Shown: one piece after another, positions 19,261 through 28,291 of the stretch
How positions within the stretch are numbered: position 1 is the first letter of the stretch
Layout of the letters: each line of letters begins with the position of its first letter
NCBI RefSeq assembly: GCF_019090095.1
Contig: NZ_JAGQFP010000002.1
Coordinates: 992,001-1,056,000 of the forward strand
Length of the DNA stretch: 64,000 bases
From: Stutzerimonas stutzeri
Lineage (GTDB): Bacteria; Pseudomonadota; Gammaproteobacteria; Pseudomonadales; Pseudomonadaceae
Direction: 5' to 3'
The notes under the pieces: generated by a model
What the model was told of the DNA's origin: nothing
What the model saw: the letters and a program-made list of their open reading frames with translations, nothing else
The model's database searches: none
Program-made: the position numbers and the translations under genes

Positions 19261-20295
19261 TTATTTCGATTGCTCTCGTGCAGTCTCTTCCCGCTCCATA
19301 CGTTCACGCACGCCGCCTTCCACACCAGTGCCAGAGTGCATTGGCTTGTAAAGCGAACCCGTTGTTGGCGGTGCTGGCGGAGCTTTTTCGATCTGCCAGC
19401 GGTGCGCGATGTTCGCCGCGATTCGCTCGGTGAGAGAGGGGAACAGCGAATGCGAGATCACTGCGCCCCGGGCTTTCCAGCCTACCGGCAGACGTTTGCG
19501 CGGGTTGACCGAGACCCAGGCGATGGCTTCAACCACCTGCTCAGGGCCGTCCATTGCGGCCATGCGTGGCGTGCCGCCGGTGTAGTTGGCCGCGTGTTCC
19601 CAGAACGGTGTGTCCACAGCCCAGGGCATAACAGTGGCGACACTAATAGTCTCGCTGCCGCTCAGGCGAATCTCCTCGGCGATTGCTGCCCCGAGATTCA
19701 TCACTCCACCTTTGGTCGCTGCGTAGGAGGCATGGTAAGCCAGCGGTATCTCGCTCTCGACCGAGCCGACGTTGACCAGCGTGCCGAAGCCCTGAGTTCT
19801 GAACTGGCGCATGGCCGCGTGGCTTCCGTAGATCACGCCCTTGAGATTGACGTCCACAACCCGCGCATGGTCCTCGACGGGGACGTCTTCGAAGCGCCCC
19901 AGTGCTCCGACCGCTGCGTTGTTGATCCACACGTCGATACTGCCGAAGCGTTCGATGGCGGCTTGGGCCAGGCCTTGTATGTCGGCTGGCTTGCTCACAT
20001 CGGTGGTCACTACGAGTGCCGACCCTCCTGCCTCGCGTATCTGCGTAGCCAGTTCTTCGAGCACCGCGGTTCGGCGGGCCGCCAGCACCACGTCGCCTTG
20101 CAAAGCGGCAAGCCTGAGCGCCACGCCGCGACCGAAGCCACTGGAGGCACCAGTGATGACGAAGGTTTTGCCAGCTACGCTTGGCTGGTCGCTTGGTTTC
20201 AGGCGTGGGGAAACGGCGCAGCCACTGAGTTGCAGGGCGGTAAGCAGAAGCAGCAGCAAAGCCAATCTCTGCGATGAGAAGATTCGCAAAACCAT
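19261..20295 (-). CDS. SDR-family oxidoreductase with lipoprotein signal
   Basis: A 344-residue short-chain dehydrogenase/reductase. The N-terminus is a lipoprotein signal (LTALQLSGC lipobox), so the enzyme is probably membrane-anchored, odd for an NAD(P)-dependent SDR. The Rossmann motif is GASSGFGRG, NNAAV follows, and the catalytic YHASYAATK gives Tyr and Lys. The ATG at 20295 has an AGGAG site eight bases before. A CopR box lies about 145 bp upstream. It groups with the GH15, second SDR and VKOR/SPW genes that follow. The substrate is unknown. Confidence 0.85.
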   Translation of the reverse strand: MVLRIFSSQRLALLLLLLTALQLSGCAVSPRLKPSDQPSVAGKTFVITGASSGFGRGVALRLAALQGDVVLAARRTAVLEELATQIREAGGSALVVTTDVSKPADIQGLAQAAIERFGSIDVWINNAAVGALGRFEDVPVEDHARVVDVNLKGVIYGSHAAMRQFRTQGFGTLVNVGSVESEIPLAYHASYAATKGGVMNLGAAIAEEIRLSGSETISVATVMPWAVDTPFWEHAANYTGGTPRMAAMDGPEQVVEAIAWVSVNPRKRLPVGWKARGAVISHSLFPSLTERIAANIAHRWQIEKAPPAPPTTGSLYKPMHSGTGVEGGVRERMEREETAREQSK

Positions 20296-20439
20296 TATTG
20301 GTTCTCCTGGCAAAGTCATACGGCCGAATGGTCCGTAACTCCAGTGTTGTACGACTGCCTTGTGCCAGCGCCGCCGCAGGACAGGCGAATAGAACTTTTC
20401 AGGCTAGATCATCAATCTATTTATGGCGCGGAAACTTGA

Positions 20440-20453
20440 TTACATTTCTGTAA
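20440..20453. promoter_or_regulatory. Putative CopR box upstream of the lipoprotein SDR
   Basis: TTACA-tttc-TGTAA, a perfect outer palindrome, about 145 bp upstream of the SDR start at 20295 and 320 bp upstream of the divergent GH15 gene. The surrounding 20296-20775 region holds no other recognised feature. Confidence 0.65.
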
Positions 20454-20775
20454 GCATAGAACTGAATTATTGAGCTATACGAATGCATGCTTGGAAAAGA
20501 TTTTGCTATTCGATCTATCGAGTCTGACAAATCACAATCGCAATTGAAACTACTGATTAATCGTGCAGTCGACTAATAATCTGTTTCTTGTATTTTCGCG
20601 CGGCTTGCGCTTCGAAAAGCGACATCGTTATGGTTAAAAATAAGCCGGCGTACGTCGGGTTACTCTTCATGCCAACTTCAATGCATTTATTACCTCAACG
20701 CGAGCCTGCCGCTTTGAAGCAGCAGTCCAGACTGGCCTTTGAACCGTCTGTAAGCGCACCGACACGAAGAGAACT

Positions 20776-22581
20776 ATGAGAATTAATCAGCAACTGGCAG
20801 CTGGAAAGGCAGAATATCCAACGATCGCTTCGCTGGCGGCCATCGGTGATGGTCGCTCCATGGCATTGGTGGGCCCAGATGGCAACGTGGAATGGTTCTG
20901 TCCCCAGCGCTTCGATGCCACACCGATGATTTGGCCGCTGCTCGACCGTCAACGTGGCGGGCGGCTACAGCTGTCGACACCGGGTGACGTCAAAACGCAT
21001 TATCTGGACGATTCTGCAGTATTAGAGTTCGAAGTGCACAGCGCGTCCGGGTCCGCCCGTGTCACGCTTTGTATGGAGTGGCCTGGATCGGACGATCAGC
21101 AACGCTTGCTTTGGCAGGTAGACGGCTTAGCTGGCCGCTGTGAGTTCACTCTGCAGTTTGAGCCGCGTCCAGATTTCGGAAGCGTAGCCGGTGAGGCAAG
21201 CATTTCAGCCGAAGGGTTAACCTATTCTTATATGGGTCAACAGCTGTTGCTTCAAGCGGACTGCGCACTGTATCCGGACGGCGAAGGCTGGAAGGGAGCG
21301 ATCTCAGTAGATGCAGGAGGGCGTGCGGGAGTTTCTCTAAGCGTTTCCTTAGAGCAAGATGCCCCACCCGTTCCTGTGTCGATTGAATCTGTACCCGCGC
21401 GGATTGAGGCGACCCTGATTGCGTGGCGCGACTGGTGCGCAGCGCTGGAGTGCCCCGCAGCATATAGAGGCGCCGTGGTACGCAGCGCGATTAGCCTTAA
21501 GTTATTGATTTACGCACCCAGCGGAGCGGTCGTTGCCGCCGGAACCACTTCCCTACCTGAACACCTGGGCGGGGAGCGGAACTGGGATTACCGCTACACC
21601 TGGTTTCGAGATGCGGGGCTGACACTTGGTGCTCTTTTCGGCCTCGGTTGTCGGGATGAGGCACATTGTTGGGCCCAGTGGATGCAGCGAACCATTGAGC
21701 AGCATGGGACGCCGCTGGCCGTGCTATACGATGTAAACGGAGCTGCGCCACCGCCAGAACGTAATATCGAAGGGGTTGATGGCTATCGCGGCTCGCGGCC
21801 GGTGCGTGTGGGTAACGCTGCTGATGGCCAGTTTCAGCTGGATGTTTATGGCGAGTTGCTGGAGTGCGTGAGCATCTGCGATAGCATGGGCGACGATGCG
21901 ATGCGGGCGCACTGGCCTCATATGCGCGCCGCTGCTGATTTCATTGCAGCGCACTGGCAGGAGCCTGACCAAAGCATTTGGGAGATGCGCAGCGCGCCGC
22001 GCCACTATGTGCACTCCAAGGTCATGGCCTGGGCCGGTCTACAGCGTGCGCTATGGCTGAAGCGCCGCCATGACCTAGACGGAGATGAGGAAAGTTGGGT
22101 CAATCAGGCCGAGGCTCTACGTCAGTTAGTCCTGCGCCGTGGTCTCAGCGCCGACGGCAATAACTTCGTCCGGGCCTTCGATGACGATAGGCTGGATGCT
22201 AGCCTCCTGTTATTAGCGCGTGTTGGCTTCGTCGAAGGCGGCGATGAACGTTTCGTCAATACGGTCGATATGATCCGCAAACAACTGGACGAAGGCGGCG
22301 GCGCGCTACGGCGCTACCCTGCTGAAATTTCGGATGGGCTAGAGGGCCGAGAAGGCGCCTTCTTCATCTGTAGCTTTTGGCTGGTCGAGGCATTAGTGCA
22401 AACCGGCCGGCCTCGAGAGGCAAAGGAACTTTACGAACAGCTGCTGCAACGCAAGGGTGAGCACGGCCTGTTCGCTGAGGAGTTCGACACCCGAAGCGGC
22501 CAGCATTTAGGGAATGTACCTCAGGCCTTTTCTCATGTCGGTTTGATAAACGCCGCCCTGAGCCTCGGCTCTGCTGATTAA
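20776..22581 (+). CDS. Glycoside hydrolase family 15 protein
   Basis: A 601-residue soluble protein of the glucoamylase/trehalase-like GH15 family. The N-terminal ~220 residues form the beta-sandwich domain and the rest an (alpha/alpha)6 barrel. Motifs include GGERNWDYRYTWFRDAGLTL, the general-acid region SIWEMR, and the general-base region HGLFAEEFD followed by GNVPQAFSH. It would release glucose from alpha-glucans or trehalose. Bacterial homologues often sit with SDR and stress genes, as here. It diverges from the lipoprotein SDR. Confidence 0.92.
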   Translation: MRINQQLAAGKAEYPTIASLAAIGDGRSMALVGPDGNVEWFCPQRFDATPMIWPLLDRQRGGRLQLSTPGDVKTHYLDDSAVLEFEVHSASGSARVTLCMEWPGSDDQQRLLWQVDGLAGRCEFTLQFEPRPDFGSVAGEASISAEGLTYSYMGQQLLLQADCALYPDGEGWKGAISVDAGGRAGVSLSVSLEQDAPPVPVSIESVPARIEATLIAWRDWCAALECPAAYRGAVVRSAISLKLLIYAPSGAVVAAGTTSLPEHLGGERNWDYRYTWFRDAGLTLGALFGLGCRDEAHCWAQWMQRTIEQHGTPLAVLYDVNGAAPPPERNIEGVDGYRGSRPVRVGNAADGQFQLDVYGELLECVSICDSMGDDAMRAHWPHMRAAADFIAAHWQEPDQSIWEMRSAPRHYVHSKVMAWAGLQRALWLKRRHDLDGDEESWVNQAEALRQLVLRRGLSADGNNFVRAFDDDRLDASLLLLARVGFVEGGDERFVNTVDMIRKQLDEGGGALRRYPAEISDGLEGREGAFFICSFWLVEALVQTGRPREAKELYEQLLQRKGEHGLFAEEFDTRSGQHLGNVPQAFSHVGLINAALSLGSAD

Positions 22582-22641
22582 CGTAGCTGTAGCCGGTCTA
22601 TAACGCGCTCTTGCATGGTCTAGTCGTTGCCACCCAGCTAG

Positions 22642-23640
22642 CTAGCGGGCAATGGCAACTACTGCCGCTACACAAATCACCATTACCAGTGCCAAGGCGC
22701 CCGTGGCCAGCTTGCCCACGGATTCGGAACTGAGGCCCAGTGCCTTGTCCTTGGCCTGCGCGCCGAAGCGCCCTTCGAGACGGTGCAGGCCCTCTACGGG
22801 ATGGAACAGGTTGTCAGGCTGTTCATCACCGGCCGGCGAGTCGGTCATCTGCCCACTCCAGGCCTGCTTGGCCATCATCCGGTCGAGTAGGCCGGGCATG
22901 AACATGTTGCCGATAATCGCCTGAAAAGAGGCGCGTCCGATCCACAGTTCGCGCGGCGCATCGGTTGCCGCGCGGACAATCGCGCGCGCTGCCACAGCAG
23001 GCGTATGGATCGGTGGGACCGGCTGCGGTCGTTTTTGCATCTTGTTGCGCGACCAGTCGAACTGCGGCGTGTTGTGCGCTGGCAGCTGCACCATGGTCAG
23101 CCGCACCCGGCTGTTGGTATGGATCAGTTCGCAGCGCAGCGAGTCGGTGAACCCACGAATGGCGAACTTGGCGGCGCAGTAGGCCGATTGCAGCGGTATC
23201 GCGCGATAGGACAGCGCCGAACCCACCTGGACGATGGTGCCGCGGTTGCGAGACTCCATATGCCGCAGCGCCGCCAGCGTGCCATGCACGAAGCCCAGAT
23301 AGGTCACGTCGGTCACACGTTTGAATTCCGCCGCGCTGATCTTGTTCACCGGGCCGAACACCGTCGCCATCGCCGCGTTGACCCAGATCTCGATCGGCCC
23401 CAGTTCCGCCTCGATCCGATCGGCCGCCTGATCGATAGCTTCGGGGTCGGCGACATCCGCGGCAATTGCCAGAACTTTCGCCCCAGCCGCTTCCAGCTCG
23501 TTGCGAGTGTCCGCCAGGCCCTGCTCACCACGCGCAATCACGGCGACGCGGTAGCCCGCCTGGGCGAACGCGTGAGCCGTCGCGCGGCCTACGCCTGCGG
23601 TCCCGCCACAGATCACGGCGGTCTGTTCACGGTCAGTCAT
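22642..23640 (-). CDS. SDR-family oxidoreductase with C-terminal membrane helix
   Basis: A 332-residue SDR: GGTAGVGRA cofactor loop, NAAMA, the active-site pattern YCAAK, and a C-terminal hydrophobic helix (ALALVMVICVAAVVAI) that probably anchors it in the inner membrane. AAGGAG precedes the ATG. It ends convergently with the GH15 gene and lies 33 bases after the VKOR/SPW gene on the same strand, so the two are likely cotranscribed. Substrate unknown. Confidence 0.88.
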   Translation of the reverse strand: MTDREQTAVICGGTAGVGRATAHAFAQAGYRVAVIARGEQGLADTRNELEAAGAKVLAIAADVADPEAIDQAADRIEAELGPIEIWVNAAMATVFGPVNKISAAEFKRVTDVTYLGFVHGTLAALRHMESRNRGTIVQVGSALSYRAIPLQSAYCAAKFAIRGFTDSLRCELIHTNSRVRLTMVQLPAHNTPQFDWSRNKMQKRPQPVPPIHTPAVAARAIVRAATDAPRELWIGRASFQAIIGNMFMPGLLDRMMAKQAWSGQMTDSPAGDEQPDNLFHPVEGLHRLEGRFGAQAKDKALGLSSESVGKLATGALALVMVICVAAVVAIAR

Positions 23641-23673
23641 GTCCGGGGCTCCTTTGTGTTCGGTGAAGGTTGG

Positions 23674-25134
23674 CTACCGCAACAACGCATTCCAGCCGGC
23701 ATAACGATGGTGAATAGGACCTCTGGGCAGACTCAGGCCGATCACCAGCGCGCCGGCGATCAGACTACCCACGGTCGCGGCGAACCCTGCACCGTCGAGG
23801 AAGGCGGGTGATGCCAGTAGCCAGGCACCGATTGGCAGGTTCAGAAAACGCAGCGGCCGTGCCACTTCGGCGCACGCCAGGACCGAGACGGTGAGCAGCA
23901 GCGAGCCCATCAGGTGATCACTGTTGGCCATCGCGCCGTCGGTGCCGAAGATCAGGCGGGTTGACATCAGCCAGACGCCTAGAATGCACAGCAGCGCGAG
24001 CCCCCAGGGAAGGTTCACTCCGCGAAGGCCTCTGAGAGTCATCGAGGAGAGGCTGCCGTCGAACTCCGGCGTATTGTCCTCACGGGCGCCTTCCATCGCA
24101 TCGCCTTTGAAGAAAGTTCTCCAAAACGGTTTGCCACGGCGCCGCGCATCCTTGAGGAACTGGCCCATGGCAACCAGTTCATCCAGCGCGTAAGGCATCA
24201 TCACCAGCATAGCCAAGGCTTGAGCCAGGCAAAGCGTGCACCAAGTACCGATGAAGATCGGCTGGGCGATGATGAAGAAGATGCTCACGACGCCCAGGGG
24301 CACTACCACCACGCCGAACGCGGCGACCATCCACGGCATGGTCCGCCAGCGCCGGGCATCGCCCATCACCGCCATGAGGAGCTCGATCATATAGGCCATC
24401 ACACCGATCCCGGCATCGGACACCGGCCAGGCGCGCGACATGTCGGACGTGATGATGGTTTCCGTGCCGTTGGGCTGGGTGCCGAAGAACGGGTCCCAGG
24501 CATTCGAGGTATGGCCAAGCTGATAAGCGGTTAGATAACGTGCGAGCAGAATGCCAATCACGGCGAGAATAGCTATTGGCAGGCGTTGCAGCCAGGTTGA
24601 AGGGTTGTAATCCCAGCCCGGTGGAACCGCGGCCTTCTGCATCATCCCGGACATGCTCATGCCGGGCATCATCGGCACCAGAGTGGAGAAGGCAATTACC
24701 AGCCCGCCGACCAGCAAGGCATTGCCGTAGCTCGCCGGGGAAGGAGTCCAGAACAGCAGCGGCGCGAACATCAACCACAATCCCATAATCGTGTTGGCCC
24801 ATTGCGCCCAGCTGATCCGTTTGAGCGAGAGGATGGCGAACAACACGATCAACGCGCCGCTGATGACGTCGTTCCAGGTCATCAGCAGCGCGCGAGTGGC
24901 GACCTCGGGTAGATCACGCTCGGTTGCGAGGCGTGGCAGGTCGAGGTCGCCCGGCGCTACGTTCATGTAGCCGAATATGAAGGGCGCACTCAGCACCCAA
25001 AAGCCGAGCAATACATTGACGAAGTGGCACCAAAGCGTCGCGATGTGGCGCCGCTCCATCATCTGCATATGCACATCCATACCCATATCGGACGACATGG
25101 CGCCTTGGCGTAGATATTCCCCTTGATGCTCCAT
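23674..25134 (-). CDS. Vitamin K epoxide reductase family / SPW-repeat membrane protein
   Basis: About 486 residues with many hydrophobic helices. Two SPW-type segments (residues about 45-150 and near the C-terminus) flank a VKOR-like core with a CxxC redox pair in FIGTWCTLCLAQALAM. VKOR proteins pass electrons between quinone and periplasmic thiols. The N-terminus is Met-rich (MSSDMGMDVHMQMMERRH). I chose ATG 25134; the upstream extension begins at TTG and has no better ribosome-binding site. It is grouped with the adjacent SDR; both look like stress-membrane functions. Confidence 0.82.
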   Translation of the reverse strand: MEHQGEYLRQGAMSSDMGMDVHMQMMERRHIATLWCHFVNVLLGFWVLSAPFIFGYMNVAPGDLDLPRLATERDLPEVATRALLMTWNDVISGALIVLFAILSLKRISWAQWANTIMGLWLMFAPLLFWTPSPASYGNALLVGGLVIAFSTLVPMMPGMSMSGMMQKAAVPPGWDYNPSTWLQRLPIAILAVIGILLARYLTAYQLGHTSNAWDPFFGTQPNGTETIITSDMSRAWPVSDAGIGVMAYMIELLMAVMGDARRWRTMPWMVAAFGVVVVPLGVVSIFFIIAQPIFIGTWCTLCLAQALAMLVMMPYALDELVAMGQFLKDARRRGKPFWRTFFKGDAMEGAREDNTPEFDGSLSSMTLRGLRGVNLPWGLALLCILGVWLMSTRLIFGTDGAMANSDHLMGSLLLTVSVLACAEVARPLRFLNLPIGAWLLASPAFLDGAGFAATVGSLIAGALVIGLSLPRGPIHHRYAGWNALLR

Positions 25135-25314
25135 AAATTTAGTCCCCAGCACTGAGTATTGGTTACGTTGCGGCAAGAGAAAAAGCGTTACGGTGTTGCG
25201 ACCGCGTGCAGGTTTGGGTGAGCTCGGCCAGCGGATATCTAGGCCTTTTCTGCTAGCAAGTCAGCTGGCTTAGCTTCAACTGCACATGCTGGGATATAAG
25301 GTCATTCTGGCGAA

Positions 25315-25354
25315 GCTGCTCTGGCAACGAGATGACGAGCTTTGCCAGAGCAGC
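25315..25354 (-). terminator. Hairpin after the Csp copper-storage gene
   Basis: Perfect 13-bp stem GCTGCTCTGGCAA / TTGCCAGAGCAGC with a 14-base loop, 12 bases beyond the Csp stop. No clear T-run. Confidence 0.7.
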
Positions 25355-25366
25355 AAGTCGCGAATG

Positions 25367-25696
25367 TTACGCAGCCATGCGCTCGCATTCTTCAGCGCAC
25401 TTCATGCACGCTTTGGCACACTCTTGGCAGTGATCCACTTGATGTTTCGCGCATTCCTCTCCGCATGCACGGCAGATCTTGGCGCAAAGGGCACAAAATT
25501 CTTTAGCGTAATCACTTTCGCGACTCATCAGTATGGCGGCCAACCTACAAATGTCCGCGCAGTCGCGGTCAAGCTCGATGCAGCGTGCCATCATTTTTAC
25601 GTCATCCTCACGCAGGCAAGCAGAGGCGCACGTTTCGCACACAAGGGCACAGTTCGAACAAGCTTGGATACAGGAAGCGAACATTGAGTTTGTCAT
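25367..25696 (-). CDS. Four-helix-bundle copper-storage protein (Csp family)
   Basis: A 109-residue protein with 19 cysteines spaced every three to four residues along four predicted helices (C9, C13, C16, C20, C23, C27, then C39-C50, C68-C82, C90-C104). This is the pattern of copper-storage proteins that hold many Cu(I) ions inside a helical bundle. No signal peptide is present, so it is the cytosolic Csp3-like type. GGAG precedes the ATG and a perfect CopR box lies about 120 bp upstream. It probably buffers cytosolic Cu(I). Confidence 0.92.
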   Translation of the reverse strand: MTNSMFASCIQACSNCALVCETCASACLREDDVKMMARCIELDRDCADICRLAAILMSRESDYAKEFCALCAKICRACGEECAKHQVDHCQECAKACMKCAEECERMAA

Positions 25697-26131
25697 TGCG
25701 TTCTCCAGGGTTCGACAGTTGTATGTCGTCGGTGCCTACTGACCGATACGGCTCATCAGCCTGTTAGCAGACACTGAATTACGACACGCTCCTACCGAGC
25801 CCGTTTCGAAAAACTTCATTACAATGTTGTAAGTTAAATCCAACCGCACCGGGGCTCTGCGGGCGCAGTTGGTGGCGATGTGGCAGTCAGATTGCCTGTA
25901 CGGCTTCGCTAGTCTGTGCGAGATGATTGAGTGGGAAATGGGGGGCTCCCTGTCGCCAGGACTGGGAGCATCCATTAGAGAACGGCCGGAGCGAAAGCCG
26001 CTGAACCATATGGGCAACTAGCCTTGCGGCCTAACTTTTAGAAAGCAATTGCAGAGGCCTCCGGTACCGTTGCGTCGACCAGGATGGCCTAGAGCCGACC
26101 CTTATGCTTTTGCTGAGGCGCCTTTCAAAGA
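25697..26131. other. Intergenic region with a CopR box
   Basis: About 435 bases between the Csp gene and the cytochrome c gene terminator. Apart from the CopR box at 25819-25832 I see no supported gene or RNA. Confidence 0.5.
25819..25832. promoter_or_regulatory. Putative CopR box upstream of csp
   Basis: TTACA-atgt-TGTAA, perfect outer palindrome, about 120 bp before the Csp start. Confidence 0.7.
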
Positions 26132-26153
26132 GCCTAGTCAGAACCGACTAGGC
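26132..26153 (-). terminator. Hairpin terminator of the copAB operon
   Basis: Perfect 8-bp stem GCCTAGTC / GACTAGGC, six-base loop, 16 bases after the cytochrome c stop. Confidence 0.6.
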
Positions 26154-26169
26154 ACACACATATCGGACG

Positions 26170-26979
26170 TTAGTGCTCGTGTTGCTTCCCGTCTGCGTGC
26201 ACATGGTTATTTGCAGAGGATTTGCCTTCCGCATCGGCACGGTCATTGTCAGTGCTTTCCTCCGCCGTCTGTGGCTGGTCTGACGCATGATGGTCATCGC
26301 TTTCTTTACCACCATGATGCCCGGAGCCTGGTTGGCCGGGTGCTCCACCCGAGCTGCTAGAGCCGTGGTGATCCGAGCCGCCACTGTCGCCCTGATGGTG
26401 GTCGCCCGAGGCCATCTCGCCGTGTTGCTCACCATGCCCAGCTGGGGTCTCCCCACCACCATGCTGGTGACCACCGCTAGACGCAACGAGTGCTCGATAC
26501 GCTCCTTCATCTAGCTCAGGAAGCTTCTGCAGAAAAGCCACCATTCCCCAGATGTACGGATCAGCCATGCTTTTACCCCACGCAGGCATCCCAGTGGCCT
26601 TGATGCCATGCTTGATGACCCAAAATGTTTTTGCTGGGTCACCGTATAGCCCCGCTTCAGCCAGGCTGGGTGGAGCGGGATAAAGGCCATTGCTTAGCTC
26701 GGTCTCAGCCATGCCTGGCGCCAAGTGACAACCCACACACATCGAGTCGTAGTTCCCCGCCCCGGCGCGGATTTGGTCTTCATCGTCGAGAGATGGCACG
26801 ACTATGTCTTCGGAGCGAACCTCAATCGAGCGATTGCGAGCAGTTTCCAAGAAAGCGTGCACGGCTCCCGTATGAGGATCATCCGCGGCAACGTTTATTA
26901 GTCCCGAGAAAACAACACCGGCCACCACCAACAGGCCTAGTGCGCAGAAGGCAGCGAAGCTAATAATTATTCTTTTCAT
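26170..26979 (-). CDS. Exported c-type cytochrome with His-rich tail
   Basis: A 269-residue protein. An N-terminal membrane helix/signal (residues 5-28) is followed by one heme site C81-V-G-C84-H85 and a likely axial Met131 in KATGMPAWG. From about residue 168 the tail is low-complexity, packed with His, Gly, Ser and Asp, and could bind many metal ions. It is the last gene of the copA-copB operon, nine bases after copB. A role in electron transfer linked to periplasmic copper oxidation, or metal buffering by the tail, is inferred from context. Confidence 0.85.
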   Translation of the reverse strand: MKRIIISFAAFCALGLLVVAGVVFSGLINVAADDPHTGAVHAFLETARNRSIEVRSEDIVVPSLDDEDQIRAGAGNYDSMCVGCHLAPGMAETELSNGLYPAPPSLAEAGLYGDPAKTFWVIKHGIKATGMPAWGKSMADPYIWGMVAFLQKLPELDEGAYRALVASSGGHQHGGGETPAGHGEQHGEMASGDHHQGDSGGSDHHGSSSSGGAPGQPGSGHHGGKESDDHHASDQPQTAEESTDNDRADAEGKSSANNHVHADGKQHEH

Positions 26980-26988
26980 CTAGGGTCC

Positions 26989-27987
26989 TTAAAACCAAAG
27001 CCTGATGCCAGCAACGAACCGCGCCTCATCTACGTCTTCGCCTTCATCTCTCGCCATATCGGCGGTATTACCGTATGCCCGGCTCCACGTGACGCCGATG
27101 TACGGTGCGAACTCACGAACGATTTCGTATCGGAGGCGGAGCCCCACCTCTGTGTTTGCGAGACCAGCGCCTACTCCGCGCGCAGGATCGTCCTTGCCAT
27201 AGAAATTGAGCTCGGCAGTCGGTTGGAGGATCAGCCGGTTAGTGAGGAGAATGTCGTACTCGCCTTCAAAACGTGCTGCTGTCTGCCCACCTTCACCGAC
27301 GAAGGCGGTGGCTTCCGCCTCAAAGTTATACAGAGCCATCCCCTGGACGCCTAAAGCCGCCCACGTCTGCGGCGACTCGGGCTTAAAGTCCTGGCGAACA
27401 CCTGCTACCACATCCCACCAGGGGCTGATGGCACGCCCGTAGAGCGCCTGAATTTCCGCATCTTCAGTAACGCCATTCGTTCGCTCACCTTCCGAGCGAA
27501 ACCAGAACCGATTGATATCGCCACCAACCCAGGCAGTAGCTTCCCAACTGAGGGTGCTACCTTCATTTGCGTTCTGGTACTCAAGTTGATCTAGCAGAAG
27601 GAACCAGGCCAGATACTTGTCATGGACTGTATGACCTTGAAGACCAGGGAAAGCCGCTTCTCTATCCGCATCGGTCAATACTGGAATGAACGAGGGATGA
27701 ACCATGCCGGGCATTTCGAGCGTATCGTCATGCTTCATTTGGCCATGGTTCATCGTGCTATGGTCCATCGCACCATGACCCATCGCAGAATGGTCCGTTT
27801 GCCCACCGGAGCCATGATTCTTAGCTGCGGGCTTCGCTGAAGATGCAGGGGCTTGAGCTGCCTCAGCAGGAGGGGTTTGATGCATCGAATGATCCATCAT
27901 CTCGGCAGCGTTGGCTGTCCCTCCAGCCGCTGCGCTCAACGAAACTCCGAGCGCAATCAGAGCAAAGCGAGAAGGTCTAGTGGTCAT
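26989..27987 (-). CDS. copB: Copper resistance outer-membrane protein CopB
   Basis: About 332 residues: signal peptide, then a Met/His-rich region (repeats such as [13 protein letters not shown]) and a C-terminal domain of amphipathic beta strands typical of CopB/PcoB. It is an outer-membrane protein acting with CopA in periplasmic copper sequestration. ATG 27987 ([14 protein letters not shown]) is the family-like start; the longer open frame upstream is the shadow of the previous gene. Its start overlaps the previous gene by 11 bases, indicating translational coupling. Confidence 0.92.
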   Translation of the reverse strand: MTTRPSRFALIALGVSLSAAAGGTANAAEMMDHSMHQTPPAEAAQAPASSAKPAAKNHGSGGQTDHSAMGHGAMDHSTMNHGQMKHDDTLEMPGMVHPSFIPVLTDADREAAFPGLQGHTVHDKYLAWFLLLDQLEYQNANEGSTLSWEATAWVGGDINRFWFRSEGERTNGVTEDAEIQALYGRAISPWWDVVAGVRQDFKPESPQTWAALGVQGMALYNFEAEATAFVGEGGQTAARFEGEYDILLTNRLILQPTAELNFYGKDDPARGVGAGLANTEVGLRLRYEIVREFAPYIGVTWSRAYGNTADMARDEGEDVDEARFVAGIRLWF

Positions 27988-28279
27988 GGTGCGAATCCAC
28001 CTCAGTACCAGTAGCCTTCGGGTCATGATCCATCTTGCCATGGTCCATTTCACCATGGTCCATCGAGCCATGACCCATGTCGCCGTGGTCCATTTCTGAG
28101 TTAGAGGAGCCTTGTGTCTGAGATGCCGGCTTGTTGCCTGAATTTTGCGACGAAGCCGATGGTTGCTTGTGCTGATCATGCGTTTGCTCTGCAAACGCAG
28201 CTGATATATTCATTACGCCCAGCAGACTGAACATTAACGCGCTGCCGATAAGAGTTTTACGCTTCATAAAATTTCCCAT
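27977..28279 (-). CDS. Small periplasmic Met/His-repeat protein in the cop operon
   Basis: A 100-residue protein with signal peptide (ending near AAFA) and a C-terminal block of MDHG-type repeats ([19 protein letters not shown]) like those in CopA and the CopB N-terminus. It lies between copA and copB, 12 bases after copA, and overlaps copB by 11 bases. A GAGG site eight bases before ATG 28279 supports this start; ATG 28267 is an alternative. Likely a periplasmic copper binder. Confidence 0.75.
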   Translation of the reverse strand: MGNFMKRKTLIGSALMFSLLGVMNISAAFAEQTHDQHKQPSASSQNSGNKPASQTQGSSNSEMDHGDMGHGSMDHGEMDHGKMDHDPKATGTEVDSHHDH

Positions 28280-28291
28280 ATAAAGTTCCTC

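Noticed and set aside
19270..20277. 335-codon plus-strand frame opposite the lipoprotein SDR
   Set aside because: Shadow of the SDR coding strand; Arg/His-rich with no motif.
23005..23811. 268-codon plus-strand frame opposite the second SDR
   Set aside because: Shadow frame; no recognisable domain.
25736..26017. 93-codon minus-strand frame upstream of csp
   Set aside because: Covers the CopR box, no ribosome-binding site, no family resemblance.
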